From the NCBI GenBank assembly GCA_963761905.1, contig CAVXIQ010000005.1, positions 124,001 through 188,000 of the forward strand: a DNA stretch of 64,000 nucleotides, given 5' to 3'. Within the stretch, counting starts at the first letter, position 1. Every line of letters starts with the position of its first letter. Below the pieces are notes generated by a model, which ran no database searches, had not been told where the DNA came from, and saw only the letters and a list, made by a program, of their open reading frames with translations. Shown here in pieces: positions 28,323 through 38,214 of this stretch. Both the position numbers and the translations under genes were made by a program. The stretch comes from Gaiellasilicea sp963761905. Its GTDB lineage: Bacteria > Actinomycetota > Thermoleophilia > Gaiellales > Gaiellaceae.

Positions 28323-29270
28323 GTGATCTCGCACTGGGACGAGCTGCCGTGGACGCGGATGGAGCGCGGCCACATCGGAGGCGACTGGCAGAGCCTCACC
28401 GGCGACCGCTCGGTTGCGACCGGCGTCAAGCGGATCCGGGTCGACGCCGGCAAGTGGTCGACTCCGGCGCACGTGGAGAACTCGGAGGAGGAGATCTTCT
28501 ACGTCCTCTCGGGTTCCGGCGTCTCGTGGCAGGACGGCGCCTGCTACGACGTCCGCCCGGGCGACTGCCTCGTCCACACCGCGGGAACCGAGGCGCACAC
28601 CCTCCGCGCCGGCCCGGACGGCCTGGAGGTGCTCGCCTTCGGCGAGCGTCACCGCGGGAGCGGGGCGCGGCTGCCGCGGGCAGGCGTCTCCTGGGGCCTC
28701 GGCGCCTGGGTTCGAACCGGGGCCGAGGACGAGCATCCGTGGAAGCTCGAGGCGGAAGCCGGCGAGCCCGAGCTCTCGGAGTCGGTCGAGCGGCCGGCGT
28801 GGATCGTCAACGCCGACGACGTCGAGGCGGAGCCCTTCGGCCGCGGCAGCGTCTCGAGCGTGAACCGCGATCTCGCCCGCGCGGCAGGGAGCATCCGCAC
28901 CGGCCTGAACCTCGTCACCGTGCCAGCGGGCAAGCTCAACGTGCCGCCGCACTGCCACTCCGTGGAGGAAGAGCTCTTCGTCGTCCTCGACGGGGACGGC
29001 GAGCTCGAGCTGACGCCGACCCCGTCGGCCTGGCCCGATGCCGTGACCGGAAGCCTCCCCGTCCGCGCCGGCTCCACGGTCGCTCGGCCGGCGGGTAGTC
29101 GGGTGGCGCACTGCTTCCGCGCCGGAGCGGGCGGCCTGACGCTGCTCTCGTACGGGACGCGCGATCCCGCAGACATCGCGTACTACCCGCGGTCGGACAA
29201 GGTCAACTTCCGCGGCATCGGCCTGATCGCGCGGCTGGAGCGCCTCGACTACTGGGACGGCGAGGACTGA
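28323..29270 (+). CDS. Bicupin protein
   Basis: Intact, 315 residues, with two cupin halves. The first has HVENSEEEIFYVLSGSGVSW and a GDCLVHTAGTEAHTL second motif. The second has HCHSVEEELFVVLDGDGELE and ARPAGSRVAHCFRAG. Metal-ligand His/Glu residues are present in both, most completely in the second (H-x-H-x4-E). Bicupins include dioxygenases, isomerases and binding proteins; substrate unknown. The GTG at 28323 opens the conserved HWDELPW. About 220 bases upstream separate it from the divergent DUF4386 gene; I see no further gene there. Confidence 0.8.
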   Translation: MISHWDELPWTRMERGHIGGDWQSLTGDRSVATGVKRIRVDAGKWSTPAHVENSEEEIFYVLSGSGVSWQDGACYDVRPGDCLVHTAGTEAHTLRAGPDGLEVLAFGERHRGSGARLPRAGVSWGLGAWVRTGAEDEHPWKLEAEAGEPELSESVERPAWIVNADDVEAEPFGRGSVSSVNRDLARAAGSIRTGLNLVTVPAGKLNVPPHCHSVEEELFVVLDGDGELELTPTPSAWPDAVTGSLPVRAGSTVARPAGSRVAHCFRAGAGGLTLLSYGTRDPADIAYYPRSDKVNFRGIGLIARLERLDYWDGED

Positions 29271-29378
29271 AGGTGCAGGAATCGCCTCGAGAGCCTTGAA
29301 CCCGAAGCGCAGATGGGACTCATGCGCCTGCTTCCGCGACCGCACGTTCGGTCGCACACCGCCACCGAGGAGACGTCG

Positions 29379-30149
29379 TTGCAGAGGGTGATCGTGTTCG
29401 CCAACCAGAAGGGCGGCGTCGCGAAGACAACGACGACGCTCAACCTCGGCGTCGCGTTCAAGGAGCAGGGCTACCGCGTGCTCGTCATCGACCTCGACCC
29501 GCAGGGCAACCTGACGATGAGCCAGGGGATGAACCCGGACGCGATCGAGCGCTCGATGTTCGACGTGCTCGTGCACCGGTTGCCGATCACCGAGATCATC
29601 CACAGGGCGGAGGTCGATGTCGCCGTCTCGTCGATCGATCTCGCCGGGGCCGAGCTCGCGCTTGCCGCGATGATCGGACGCGAGCGCGCGCTCGAGAAGG
29701 CGCTGTTCGAGGTGCGCGACTCCTACGACTTCATCATGGTCGACACGCCACCGTCGCTCGGCCTTCTCACGATCAACGCCTTCGTCGCCGCGACGGGCGT
29801 GATCGTCCCGGTGCAATGCGAGTACCTGTCGCTGCGCGGGCTCGTCCAGCTCGAGAACACGCTGGCCATGGTTCGCGAGAACCTGAACCCCGAGGTCAAG
29901 ATCGAGGGGATCCTGCCGACGATGTTCGACGCCCGGACGCTGCACGCGCGCGAGGCGATCGAGATCCTCGAGGAGAACTTCGGCGAGCTCGTGTTCAAGA
30001 CCCGGATCCGGAAGACCGTCCGCTACGCGGAGGCGCCGGTGAAGGGCTCGTCGATCATGAAGTACGACCCGAACGGTCCGGCCGCGGAGGCCTACCGCGA
30101 CCTCGCGAAGGAGGTGCTCCATGGCGCGAAAGCGCGCGAGCATGCGTGA
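29379..30149 (+). CDS. parA: ParA-family ATPase
   Basis: 256 residues. Deviant Walker A KGGVAKTTTT near residue 10 (the usual second-last Gly is Ala here), Walker A' VLVIDLDPQGNLTMSQGMN, Walker B FIMVDTPPSLGLLTINAF, and PVQCEYLSLRGLVQLENTL. These ATPases position or segregate DNA or protein complexes on the nucleoid or membrane. A TTG at 29379 follows GAGGAG, so I prefer it to the ATG at 29313, which adds a non-family leader. Its 3' end overlaps the FtsZ gene start by 29 bases, so the two are coupled; this is likely not the chromosomal parA of a parAB pair, since no parB follows. Confidence 0.85.
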   Translation: MQRVIVFANQKGGVAKTTTTLNLGVAFKEQGYRVLVIDLDPQGNLTMSQGMNPDAIERSMFDVLVHRLPITEIIHRAEVDVAVSSIDLAGAELALAAMIGRERALEKALFEVRDSYDFIMVDTPPSLGLLTINAFVAATGVIVPVQCEYLSLRGLVQLENTLAMVRENLNPEVKIEGILPTMFDARTLHAREAIEILEENFGELVFKTRIRKTVRYAEAPVKGSSIMKYDPNGPAAEAYRDLAKEVLHGAKAREHA

Positions 30150-31594
30150 GGGCCCGCTGGCCGAGCTCTTCCGCGCGACCGAGGCCGCCCAGCGGCAGGG
30201 CCAGGACTCGCCGACGGCCGAGCCGGAGCAGCCGACCGCTCAGCCGGAGGCGGCCGCCGAGAGCCCCACGGATACTCCGAAGCCGCAAAAGAAGGCGCCG
30301 CCCGCGATCGAGGAGCCGCAGGAGCAGACGGTCGAGCACGTTCCCGACTTCGCTCGCTCGGATCGCGAGGAGCCGGTACCGACCCCGACGGTCGCCGCGC
30401 CCGAGACAGCTGCCCCCGAGGCGCCGGCCACCGAGCCGCCCGCGCAGGTCGACCACGCCCGAGCCGGCTCCGCGCGAGCGTCCCTACGAGCCGCCCGCGA
30501 GCCGCTTCCTGGAGCCGCTCCCCGAGCCGGCGCCGCGACTCGAGTATGCGACCCGTGGAGACTCGACCTCCTATCTCGCCGTCATTCGCGTCGTGGGCGT
30601 CGGTGGCGCCGGGCTGAACGCGGTGAACCGGATGATCGACGCCGGGATCTCCGCCGTCGAGTTCGTCGCCGTCAACACGGATCTCCAGCAGCTCCAGCTC
30701 TCGGACGCGCCGGTCAAGCTCCACATCGGCCGCGACCTCACCCAGGGCCTCGGCTCGGGCGCCGACCCGGAGATCGGCCGCCGCTCCGCCGAGGAGGGCT
30801 ACGACCAGATCAAGAACGCGCTCCGCGGCTCCGACATGGTCTTCGTGACCGCCGGCGAGGGCGGTGGCACCGGCACCGGTGCCGCGCCGGTCGTCGCCCG
30901 GATCGCGCGCGAGCTCGGCGCGCTCACGGTCGGCATCGTCACGACCCCGTTCCGGTTCGAGGGCTCCCGCCGCAAGGGCTCGTCCGACGTCGGCGTCGAG
31001 GAGCTTCGGGCCGCCTGCGACACCGTGATCGTGATCCCGAACGACCGGTTGCTCGAGGTGCTCGACCGCTCGACCTCGATGCTCGACGCGTTCAAGATCG
31101 CAGACGACGTGCTCCGCCAGGGCGTCCAGGGGATCACCGACCTGATCACGATGCCCGGACTGATCAACCTCGACTTCGCCGACGTGCGCACGGTCATGTC
31201 CGACGCGGGGTCGGCGTTGATGGGGATCGGCTTCGCGACCGGCGAGGACCGGGCGAAGCAGGCCGCGGAGCGGGCGCTCCGCTCGCCGCTGATCGACACC
31301 GAGATCGTCGGCGCCCGCGGAATCCTGCTCTCGATCGCCGGCGGCGAGGATCTGACGCTGCTCGAGGTGAACGACGCCGCCGAGCTCGTCCGCCAGGCTG
31401 CCACCGACGACACGAACATCATCTTCGGCGCCACCGTCGACGAGCGGCTCGCCGGCCAGGTCTGGGTCACGGTCGTCGCCACCGGTCTCGGCGGCAAGGG
31501 GCGCCGCCAGCCGCCGCCCAGCTTCACCAGCTCGGGTCTCCGCTCGACGAGACCCGACGACCCCCTCGAGCCGCCGAGCTTCCTCCGCAGCTAG
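30121..31594 (+). CDS. ftsZ: FtsZ with ~150-residue N-terminal extension, one frameshift
   Basis: The tubulin-like GTPase core starts at VVGVGGAGLNAVNRMIDAGI, has the signature GGGTGTGAAPVVARIARELG, T7-loop region LINLDFADVRTVM, and ends with the C-terminal peptide LEPPSFLRS resembling the FtsA/SepF-binding tail. Before it lies a ~150-residue extension from the ATG at 30121: a helix (MREGPLAELFRATEAAQRQ) then a Pro/Ala/Glu-rich unstructured region. FtsZ normally has only a short N-terminal tail. One break near 30455 lies in the low-complexity linker. The gene overlaps parA and shares a CTAG stop overlap with the convergent gene. It may be the main FtsZ or a specialised paralogue. Confidence 0.88.
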
Positions 31595-32632
31595 ACGAGC
31601 GGCAGGACGACGGTCGCGCCGAAGGCGGCGCCGAGCGCGAGACAGCCCGTTGCCGAAACTCCCGCCAGCGCGTAGCGCCGAAGTCCTGGCGCCTGGAACC
31701 CGGGAGCCTGGCCGGCGACGAGGTAGAGCGCGCTCCCCCCGCCGAAGACGATGCTCGTCACCGTCTCGACGGCGCTGAAGGCGATTCCCGTCGCGATCGC
31801 CGTATCCACCTCGGCGCCGTGCGCCTTCAGGGCGAAGACGATCGCCGCGCTCGCGACGCCGATGTTCCCCGGCGTCAGCGGCAGCGTTCCGGCGAGCTCG
31901 AGCGCCGGCACGATCAGGAGCGCCGCGGCGAGCGGGCGCGAGATCCCGAAGGCGGCACAGATCGCTGTCGCCGCGGCGACGCGACCAACCGTCGCGAGCC
32001 CGATCCAGCCGAGCAGCTCCCCCGCGGCGCGCGGAGAGCGGCCGAGGGCGTGGAACGCGTCGAGCACGTGGGCAACGCGCCCCTTCGGGTGGAAGCTGCG
32101 CGTGAAGTAGGCGACCGCGACCGCCACGCCGACCACGACGGCGATGATCGCGAGTGGCCACGCCGGCAGCGCACCGGTGACGACGCCGAACGTGAGCAGC
32201 ACGGCCAGCCAGACGATGTGGGCGACTCCGACGGACGTCCCCACGCCGCCGGAGGTCCAGAGCCGTCCCTCGCCCTCGAGCGTGCGCGCGAAGAGCGCGA
32301 AGCGCAAGGCGGTGCCGAGTCGGGCGGGAGCGAAGGAGTTGAGCAGCGAGCCGCAGCCGTAGCGTGCCGCCGAGTCGATCCTCGACGTCCGGCCGCCGCA
32401 TCGCTGCAGCGCCGAGCGCCAGGCCCAGCCGGACGCGGACAGCGAGAGCGCGAAGCCGAGCGCCGCCGTCCAGAGCCACGCGGGGCTCGCCGCGCCGAGA
32501 CCGGCGAGCCCTTCGCGCACGTGGCCGCCGAGAAGCTGCGGCATCGAAGGCGATCACCCCGACGATGCCGAGCGAGACGAGGCCGAGGGCGATCTGGCGC
32601 CAGTGTGCTGAGAGCGTGGAACGTACGTGCAT
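31591..32632 (-). CDS. Flippase-like / lysylphosphatidylglycerol synthase TM-domain protein, one frameshift
   Basis: About 346 residues with eight or nine transmembrane helices. Features of the UPF0104/AglD family are GCGSLLNSFAPARLGTALRF, VAHIVWLAVLLTFGVVTGAL, and the conserved LAGTLPLTPGNIGVASAAIV. Members move or modify lipid-linked groups or form the membrane half of MprF-like proteins; no synthase domain is attached here. The first helix (WRQIALGLVSLGIVGVIAF) is one base out of frame with the rest (break near 32540). TAG at 31591-31593 overlaps the FtsZ stop through CTAG. Confidence 0.78.
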
Positions 32633-32711
32633 CTATCTCCAACGTTCGTGGTGGCTGAGTAGGTCCTGCCTCTCTTATCGGCAGAAACGCCAGAGCTTTA
32701 CGCTCTATTGA

Positions 32712-34037
32712 GTGAGAGGCGCTATTGCTGCCGGCCATCCCCTGACCGCCGAGGCGGGCGCCAGGGTACTGGAAAGCGGCGGGAACGCCGTCGACGCGTG
32801 CATCGCGGCCGCGTTCGCGGCGTTCGTGACCGAGGGCCCGCTGACCGGGCCGGCGGGCGGGGGATTCCTCCTGGCTCACGTCGAGGGCGAGACGACGCTG
32901 CTCGACTGCTTCTTCTCGGTTCCGACCGAGCCGCTCGGCCAGATCGAGCACCTCACGGTCGACTACGGGTCGACGACGCAGAGCTACCACGTCGGCGACG
33001 GATCGATCGCCGTTCCGGGTCTGCTCGCGGGCCTGAGCGAGGCCCATGCGCGCTTCGGCCGGGTGCCGTGGCGGGAGCTCGTCGCGCCGGCGATCGAGCT
33101 CGCTCGAACCGGGGTGGACGTCAGCGCCGCGCAGGTCTTCCTGCACGAGCTCCTCGTCAACGTCCTGCAGCGCGACGAGGGCGGCCGGCGGATCTACGGT
33201 GACCCCGCCCATCTCGACACGAGCGAGCTCGCGGCCACGCTCGAGCGGATCGGCGACGACCCGGCGGCGGCGGTTCGCGACCTCGTGCCCGAGCTCGTTG
33301 TCGACTTCGACGCGTACCGCGTCGTCGATCGCGATCCGCTCCGCACGACGATCGACGGACGAGAGGTGCTGACGACGCCGCCCCCCTCGCGCGGAGGCGC
33401 GATCGTCGCGGCCGCGCTCGCGGGGTTCCGCGCCAGCGACTCGCTCGACGTGCGCGCGCAGGCGCTGCGATCCGCCTACGGCGCCGACTCGATCGGCGGG
33501 ATCGCCGGGACGACGCATGTCTCGGTGATCGACGCGGCCGGGAACGCGGCCGGGCTCTCGTCCACGCTGGGCGCCGGCTCGGGCGTCCACCGCGGCGGCA
33601 CGCAGCTCAACAACATGCTCGGCGAGTTCGACGTGATCGGCAGCGGCGAACTCGTGCCCGGCGAGCGGCTGCCAAGCATGATGACGCCGACGCTCGTGCT
33701 CGAGGAGGGTCGGCCGCGACTCCTCCTCGGGAGCGCCGGCTCGGTTCGCCTTTCGGGCGCGATCGCGCAGGTCGCGGACGCCGTCCTCGGGGGGAGCCCC
33801 GTGGGCGAGGCGATCGAAGCACCTCGGTTCCACGTCTCCGGCGAGCGGGAGCTCCACCTCGAGGGAGGCTGGCCGGCAAGCGTCGCGGCCGAGCTGCCCG
33901 CGGGTGCCTGGGAGGTGATTCCCTGGCAGAGCCTGAACCTCTTCTTCGGCGGCGTCTCGGCGGTCGAGCTTCGGGCCGACGGCACCCTCGACGCCGCCGG
34001 CGACCCGCGCAGAGGCGGCCACGGGATCGTGGTTTGA
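32712..34037 (+). CDS. Gamma-glutamyltransferase family protein (short, no signal peptide)
   Basis: Intact, 441 residues versus 530-580 in classical secreted enzymes. N-terminal AAGHPLTAEAGARVLESGGN, GPLTGPAGGGFLL, the autoprocessing site GTTHVSVIDAAGNAAGLSST (nucleophile Thr about residue 266), and RLPSMMTPTLVLEEGRPRLL. The family cleaves and transfers gamma-glutamyl groups, for example from glutathione or poly-gamma-glutamate. No signal peptide, so probably cytosolic. GTG start at 32712. Its stop overlaps the GNAT gene start (TTGA). Confidence 0.85.
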   Translation: MRGAIAAGHPLTAEAGARVLESGGNAVDACIAAAFAAFVTEGPLTGPAGGGFLLAHVEGETTLLDCFFSVPTEPLGQIEHLTVDYGSTTQSYHVGDGSIAVPGLLAGLSEAHARFGRVPWRELVAPAIELARTGVDVSAAQVFLHELLVNVLQRDEGGRRIYGDPAHLDTSELAATLERIGDDPAAAVRDLVPELVVDFDAYRVVDRDPLRTTIDGREVLTTPPPSRGGAIVAAALAGFRASDSLDVRAQALRSAYGADSIGGIAGTTHVSVIDAAGNAAGLSSTLGAGSGVHRGGTQLNNMLGEFDVIGSGELVPGERLPSMMTPTLVLEEGRPRLLLGSAGSVRLSGAIAQVADAVLGGSPVGEAIEAPRFHVSGERELHLEGGWPASVAAELPAGAWEVIPWQSLNLFFGGVSAVELRADGTLDAAGDPRRGGHGIVV

Positions 34038-34543
34038 GCGTCGACATCAGGCCGGCCCGGCCGGAGGACGCGATTCAGCTCGTCGAGCTCGGCACCGCAG
34101 TCGGAGCGGAGGATGGCGCGTGGCTCCTCGCCACGGACGGCTGGCGCAGTGTCGCGGAGGAGCGGCGGTATCTCCGTGCGCTGAAGCGCTACCCGCACGC
34201 GGCCGTCTTCGTCGCGGAAGCGGACGGTTCGCTCGTCGGCCGGCTGTCGCTGTCGCGCGACCAGCATCCCGCGAGCCGGCACGTCGCCGACCTCGGCCTG
34301 ATGATCGCCGCCTCCCACCGACGGCGGGGAATCGGCCGTGCCCTGCTCGAGCAGGCCGTCGCCTGGGCGCATGACGCCGACGTACGGAAGCTCGAGCTGC
34401 ACGTCTTTCCCTGGAACGAGCCGGCGCTCCGGCTCTACGCCGCCTTCGGCTTCGAGCGCGAAGGGCTGCGGCGCGAGCACTACCGGCGCGAGCACGAATT
34501 CGTCGACGCGATCCTGATGGCCTATCGCGTGGACGGCACGTGA
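34034..34543 (+). CDS. GNAT-family N-acetyltransferase
   Basis: Intact, 169 residues. DIRPARPEDAIQLVELGT (strand 1/helix 1), VFVAEADGSLVGRLSLSR, the acetyl-CoA P-loop RRRGIGRALLEQAVAWA, and LELHVFPWNEPALRLYAAFG with FEREGLRREHYRR. Pattern resembles RimI/YhhY-like acetyltransferases that act on amino groups of small molecules or proteins. The TTG start overlaps the gamma-glutamyltransferase stop by four bases, so the two are coupled. Confidence 0.85.
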   Translation: MSVDIRPARPEDAIQLVELGTAVGAEDGAWLLATDGWRSVAEERRYLRALKRYPHAAVFVAEADGSLVGRLSLSRDQHPASRHVADLGLMIAASHRRRGIGRALLEQAVAWAHDADVRKLELHVFPWNEPALRLYAAFGFEREGLRREHYRREHEFVDAILMAYRVDGT

Positions 34544-34575
34544 CGAAGGGCCGATTCGTGACGTATACAGAGAGG

Positions 34576-36474
34576 ATGAGCCTCAATCGCCGCATCGTGC
34601 TGCTCGTGATCCCGGCGCTTCTCGTCGTCGCCGCGCTCAGTGGCACAGCCGGCGGCTCCGCCGCCGAGACGGCGAAGGCCCCGCGTCTCGCCGCCTTCGG
34701 CTCGTGCGGCCAGCTGCTCGCCTACGCGAAGGCGAACGCGCGCCCGCTCGTCGGCCCCTACGGCCTCGGCTCACCTCTTGGCCGGGGCGGGATCGCCGAG
34801 ACGACGCGCTCGGCGAGCCCCGCCAAGCAGGGCGTCGACTACTCCGGCACCAATGTCCAGGAGGAGGGTGTCGACGAGCCCGATCTCGTCAAGACCGACG
34901 GCTCCACGATCTTCGCGATCGCGAACGGGAGACTGAACGCTGTCGACGTCCGCGATCCGAAGCCGCGCCTCCTCGACACGCTCGCCCTCGATCCGGCTTT
35001 GACCCACGAGCTGCTCCTCCACGGCGATCGCCTGCTCGTGCTCTCGCGCGGCGGCTACTTCTTCGAGGCACTGCCGGCGATGGCTGCCAGGATCGCCCCG
35101 TATCAGCCGGCGAAGTCGGTGCTCGCCGAGATCGACGTCTCCGATCCGAAGCGGCTCCGCCTCGTTCGGACGCTGACGCTCGACGGTTCGTACGTCGCGG
35201 CGCGGCTGATCGACGGGACGGCCCGGATCGTCGCCGCCTCGCAGGTTCCCGGCACGCTGCCGTTCGTCCAGCCCAAGGGCGCCGCCAAGGACGAGCTCGC
35301 CGCCGCCACCGCGCGGAACCGCGCCGTCGTCTCCTCCTCCCGCGTCTCGAGCTGGCTGCCCACCTACCGGATCAGGCGCGCGGGCGCGAAGGCCGGGAAG
35401 CCGCGCCCGCTCGTCCAGTGCCGCCACGTCCGCCGGGCCGCGTCGTTCTCGGGGCTCGGGATGCTGACCGTCCTGACGGTCGATCTCGCGAAGGGGCTCG
35501 AACCGGTCGATTCGGTCGCGGTGCTGACGGACGGCCGAATCGTCTACGCCTCGCCCGAGAGCCTCTACGTCGCGACCGAGCGCTGGGCCGACCGCCCTTC
35601 GCCGGACAAGCCCGAGCAGGCCGAGCAGGGCGTCACGACCGCCATCCACAAGTTCGACATCTCGAGCCCGGCGCGGACGCAGTACCGCGGCAGCGGGCAG
35701 GTCTCCGGCTACCTGCTCAGCCAGTGGTCGCTCTCGGAGCATCGCGGCGTCCTCCGCGTCGTGAGCACGGAATCGCCCGCCTGGTGGGGCGAGGGCCGTG
35801 AGACGGAGTCGTTCCTGACGACGCTGCGGCAGTCGGGCGGAGCCCTCGTCCAGGCGGGTCGGATCGGCGGGCTCGGGAAGGGCGAGCGCGTCTACGCGGT
35901 CCGGATGATCGGCGATGTCGGCTACGTCGTCACGTTCCGGCAGATCGACCCCCTCTACACAGTCGACCTCGCCGTTGCCGAGCGCCCGCGCATCCTCGGC
36001 GAGCTGAAGATCCCGGGCTACTCGGCCTACCTGCATCCGATCGGAGAAGACCTGCTGCTCGGGATCGGCCAGGACGCGACCGAGGAAGGGCGTCCGCTCG
36101 GAACCCAGCTCTCGCTCTTCGACGTCTCGAACCTCCGCCGGCCGACGCGGCTGCATCATCAGCCCCTCGGGCCGGGCTGGTCGGAGGCCGAGTCCGACCA
36201 TCACGCCTTCCTCTACTGGCCGCGAACCGGGCTCGTCGTCATCCCGTTTGAGCAGCGCGCGGTCGGCTACCGCGTCGGGCGGACGCGCGGGATCGACCCG
36301 GTCGGGAGGATCGAGCACGAGCGCGGCAAGCTCGAGTGGACGCCCGGCGTGCGGCGCTCGCTCGTCGTCCGAAGCGCGGTGCTCACGGTCTCGGATGCCG
36401 GCGTCAAGTCGAGTAGCCTGACGTCGCTGGCAGAGCTGGGCTGGACGGCCTTCCCGCCGCCCGCGCAGCCGTAA
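34576..36474 (+). CDS. Secreted beta-propeller domain protein (PF09826-like)
   Basis: Intact, about 632 residues. The signal peptide is IVLLVIPALLVVAALSGTAG. The mature region carries the family hallmark YSGTNVQEEGVDEPDLVKTD-GSTIF, then repeated strands (NGRLNAVDVRDP; VLAEIDVSDPKRLRLVRTLT; VYAVRMIGDVGYVVTFRQID; RILGELKIPGYSAYLHPI). This secreted C-terminal beta-propeller family is found in bacteria and archaea; its role is not established. The ATG at 34576 with AGAGAGG ahead is preferred over an earlier ATG at 34540. Confidence 0.8.
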   Translation: MSLNRRIVLLVIPALLVVAALSGTAGGSAAETAKAPRLAAFGSCGQLLAYAKANARPLVGPYGLGSPLGRGGIAETTRSASPAKQGVDYSGTNVQEEGVDEPDLVKTDGSTIFAIANGRLNAVDVRDPKPRLLDTLALDPALTHELLLHGDRLLVLSRGGYFFEALPAMAARIAPYQPAKSVLAEIDVSDPKRLRLVRTLTLDGSYVAARLIDGTARIVAASQVPGTLPFVQPKGAAKDELAAATARNRAVVSSSRVSSWLPTYRIRRAGAKAGKPRPLVQCRHVRRAASFSGLGMLTVLTVDLAKGLEPVDSVAVLTDGRIVYASPESLYVATERWADRPSPDKPEQAEQGVTTAIHKFDISSPARTQYRGSGQVSGYLLSQWSLSEHRGVLRVVSTESPAWWGEGRETESFLTTLRQSGGALVQAGRIGGLGKGERVYAVRMIGDVGYVVTFRQIDPLYTVDLAVAERPRILGELKIPGYSAYLHPIGEDLLLGIGQDATEEGRPLGTQLSLFDVSNLRRPTRLHHQPLGPGWSEAESDHHAFLYWPRTGLVVIPFEQRAVGYRVGRTRGIDPVGRIEHERGKLEWTPGVRRSLVVRSAVLTVSDAGVKSSSLTSLAELGWTAFPPPAQP

Positions 36475-36501
36475 GACGCGAATCAGGGAGAGGAAGCCGC
36501 C

Positions 36502-37269
36502 ATGCCCGAGTTCACCGAGTACGCCCCAGGCACGCCGTGCTGGGTCGATGTCACGAGCCCCGAGCTCGACCGCACGATCTCGTTCTACTCCGAGCTCTTC
36601 GGCTGGGAGGCCGACGCGGACTCGCGGCCCGAGGCCGGCGGGTACACGATGTTCACGAAGGAGGGCAAGCAGGTCGCCGCGGGAAGCCCGCCGCAGCAGG
36701 AGGGGATGCCGTCCCACTGGACGACGTACCTCGCGAGCGACGACGTCGACGCGACCGCCGGCAAGGTGCGGGAAGCCGGAGGCACCGTGCTGATGGATCC
36801 CTTCGACGTCTTCGACGCCGGCCGCATGACCGTCGCGCAGGATCCGACCGGCGCCGTCTTCGGGATCTGGCAGGCGGGCGAGCACCATGGCGCCGAGCTC
36901 GCGAACGAGCCCGGCTCGGTCACTTGGAACGAGGTGCAGACGCCCGACGCCGCCGCGGCTGAGCGGTTCTACAGCGCCGTCTTCGGCTACGAGATCGAGT
37001 TGGTCCCGATGGGCGACGGGGCGAGCTACCGCGTCCTCAAGGTCGACGGCAAGAGCGTGGCCGGGATGTACGAGCTCGCCGGCGACATGGCCGGGACCCC
37101 GCCGAACTGGGCGACCGCGTTCGCCGTCGCCGACGCCGACGCGACGTGCAAGCTCGCCGAGGGGCTCGGCGGCAAGGTGCTCCTTCAGCCGATGGACATC
37201 CCGCAGATCGGCCGTTACGCCGTCGTCCAGGATCCGGTCGGCGCCGTCTTCCAGGTGCTCGCCGGCTGA
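36502..37269 (+). CDS. VOC-superfamily protein, two glyoxalase-like domains
   Basis: Intact, 255 residues made of two VOC halves: PCWVDVTSPELDRTISFYSE-LFGWEAD with VAQDPTGAVFGIWQ, and SVTWNEVQTPDAAAAERFYS-AVFGYE with VVQDPVGAVFQVLAG. Such paired-domain proteins form one metal-binding cup and serve as lyases, dioxygenases or antibiotic-binding proteins. Actinobacterial relatives are annotated simply as VOC proteins. A good ribosome site (AGGGAGAGGA) precedes the ATG. Confidence 0.85.
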   Translation: MPEFTEYAPGTPCWVDVTSPELDRTISFYSELFGWEADADSRPEAGGYTMFTKEGKQVAAGSPPQQEGMPSHWTTYLASDDVDATAGKVREAGGTVLMDPFDVFDAGRMTVAQDPTGAVFGIWQAGEHHGAELANEPGSVTWNEVQTPDAAAAERFYSAVFGYEIELVPMGDGASYRVLKVDGKSVAGMYELAGDMAGTPPNWATAFAVADADATCKLAEGLGGKVLLQPMDIPQIGRYAVVQDPVGAVFQVLAG

Positions 37270-37302
37270 CTCGCGGCCGGTAGCTCGCGTAGCGTCAGCG
37301 CG

Positions 37303-38214
37303 GTGAGCATTCCCGCGGTGACGACGGAGGCGGAGGTCGGCGCAGAGCCCGACCGCGCGGCTCTCGCCGCGTTCGTCGGCGCGATCGTGTTCGGCGGCAG
37401 CAACTTCGTCGCGATCCGCTACTCGAACCGCGAGCTCGACCCGCTCTGGGGCGCGTTCCTCCGCTTCGGGCTCGCCGCCGCCGCGTTCGGCGTCGCGTGC
37501 GCCGTGTTGCGACTCCCGTTTCCGCGAGGCCGTGCGCTCGTGCTCGTGCTGACCTACGGGCTCCTCGCCTTCGCCGGCGCCTACGGCTGCCTCTACTGGG
37601 CGATGCAGGAGGTTCCGGCCGGCGTCGCGGCGGTGGTGCTCGCGGTCGGTCCGCTGCTCGTGCTGCTGCTCGCGGTCGGGCACGGGATGGAGAGGCTCGG
37701 CACCCGGGCGCTGGCAGGTGCCCTGATCGCCCTCGCCGGCTCGGCTCTGATCTTCTTCCAGCCCGGCTCGGTCGACTTCGGCTGGGGCTCGTTCCTGCTG
37801 CTTCTCGTCGCGGCGCTCGCGGCGGCCGAGTCGGTCGTGATCTCGAAGCGCGTCGGCCCCGAGCATCCCGTGATGATGAACTTCGTCGGGATGAGCGCCG
37901 GCGCGGCCGTGCTCCTCGTCGTCGCGGCGCTCGCGGGCGAGAGCCTGGCGCTGCCGAAAGCCGGCAAGACCCAGCTCGCCGTCGCCTATCTCGGCGTCGG
38001 CACGGTCGCGCTCTTCCTCTTCGTGTTGGTCGTCGTCCAGCGCTGGACGGCCTCGTCGACGTCGTACGTCTTCGTGCTGATGCCGGTCGTCGCCGTGACG
38101 CTCGGCGCGCTCGTGGCGGACGAGCCGATCACCGCGACGACGATCCTCGGCGGCGCGATCGTCTGCGCGGGCGTCTACCTCGGCGCGCTCGCCCGGCCGA
38201 GCCGCGCCGACTGA
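37303..38214 (+). CDS. EamA-family (DMT) transporter
   Basis: Intact, 303 residues with ten hydrophobic helices in two EamA repeats (AALAAFVGAIVFGGSNFVAI-RYS; LVLTYGLLAFAGAYGCLYWA; GVAAVVLAVGPLLVLLLAVG; and second-half ATTILGGAIVCAGVYLGALA). DMT exporters move amino acids, nucleotides or drugs; substrate unknown. GTG start at 37303. Its stop (38212-38214) abuts the convergent YCII stop in the palindrome TGATCA. Confidence 0.85.
   Translation: MSIPAVTTEAEVGAEPDRAALAAFVGAIVFGGSNFVAIRYSNRELDPLWGAFLRFGLAAAAFGVACAVLRLPFPRGRALVLVLTYGLLAFAGAYGCLYWAMQEVPAGVAAVVLAVGPLLVLLLAVGHGMERLGTRALAGALIALAGSALIFFQPGSVDFGWGSFLLLLVAALAAAESVVISKRVGPEHPVMMNFVGMSAGAAVLLVVAALAGESLALPKAGKTQLAVAYLGVGTVALFLFVLVVVQRWTASSTSYVFVLMPVVAVTLGALVADEPITATTILGGAIVCAGVYLGALARPSRAD

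Noticed and set aside
34771..37866. 1031-codon minus-strand open frame over the beta-propeller, VOC and EamA genes
   Set aside because: It crosses three intact, clearly recognisable plus-strand genes and shows low-complexity Arg/Asp/Glu text only.
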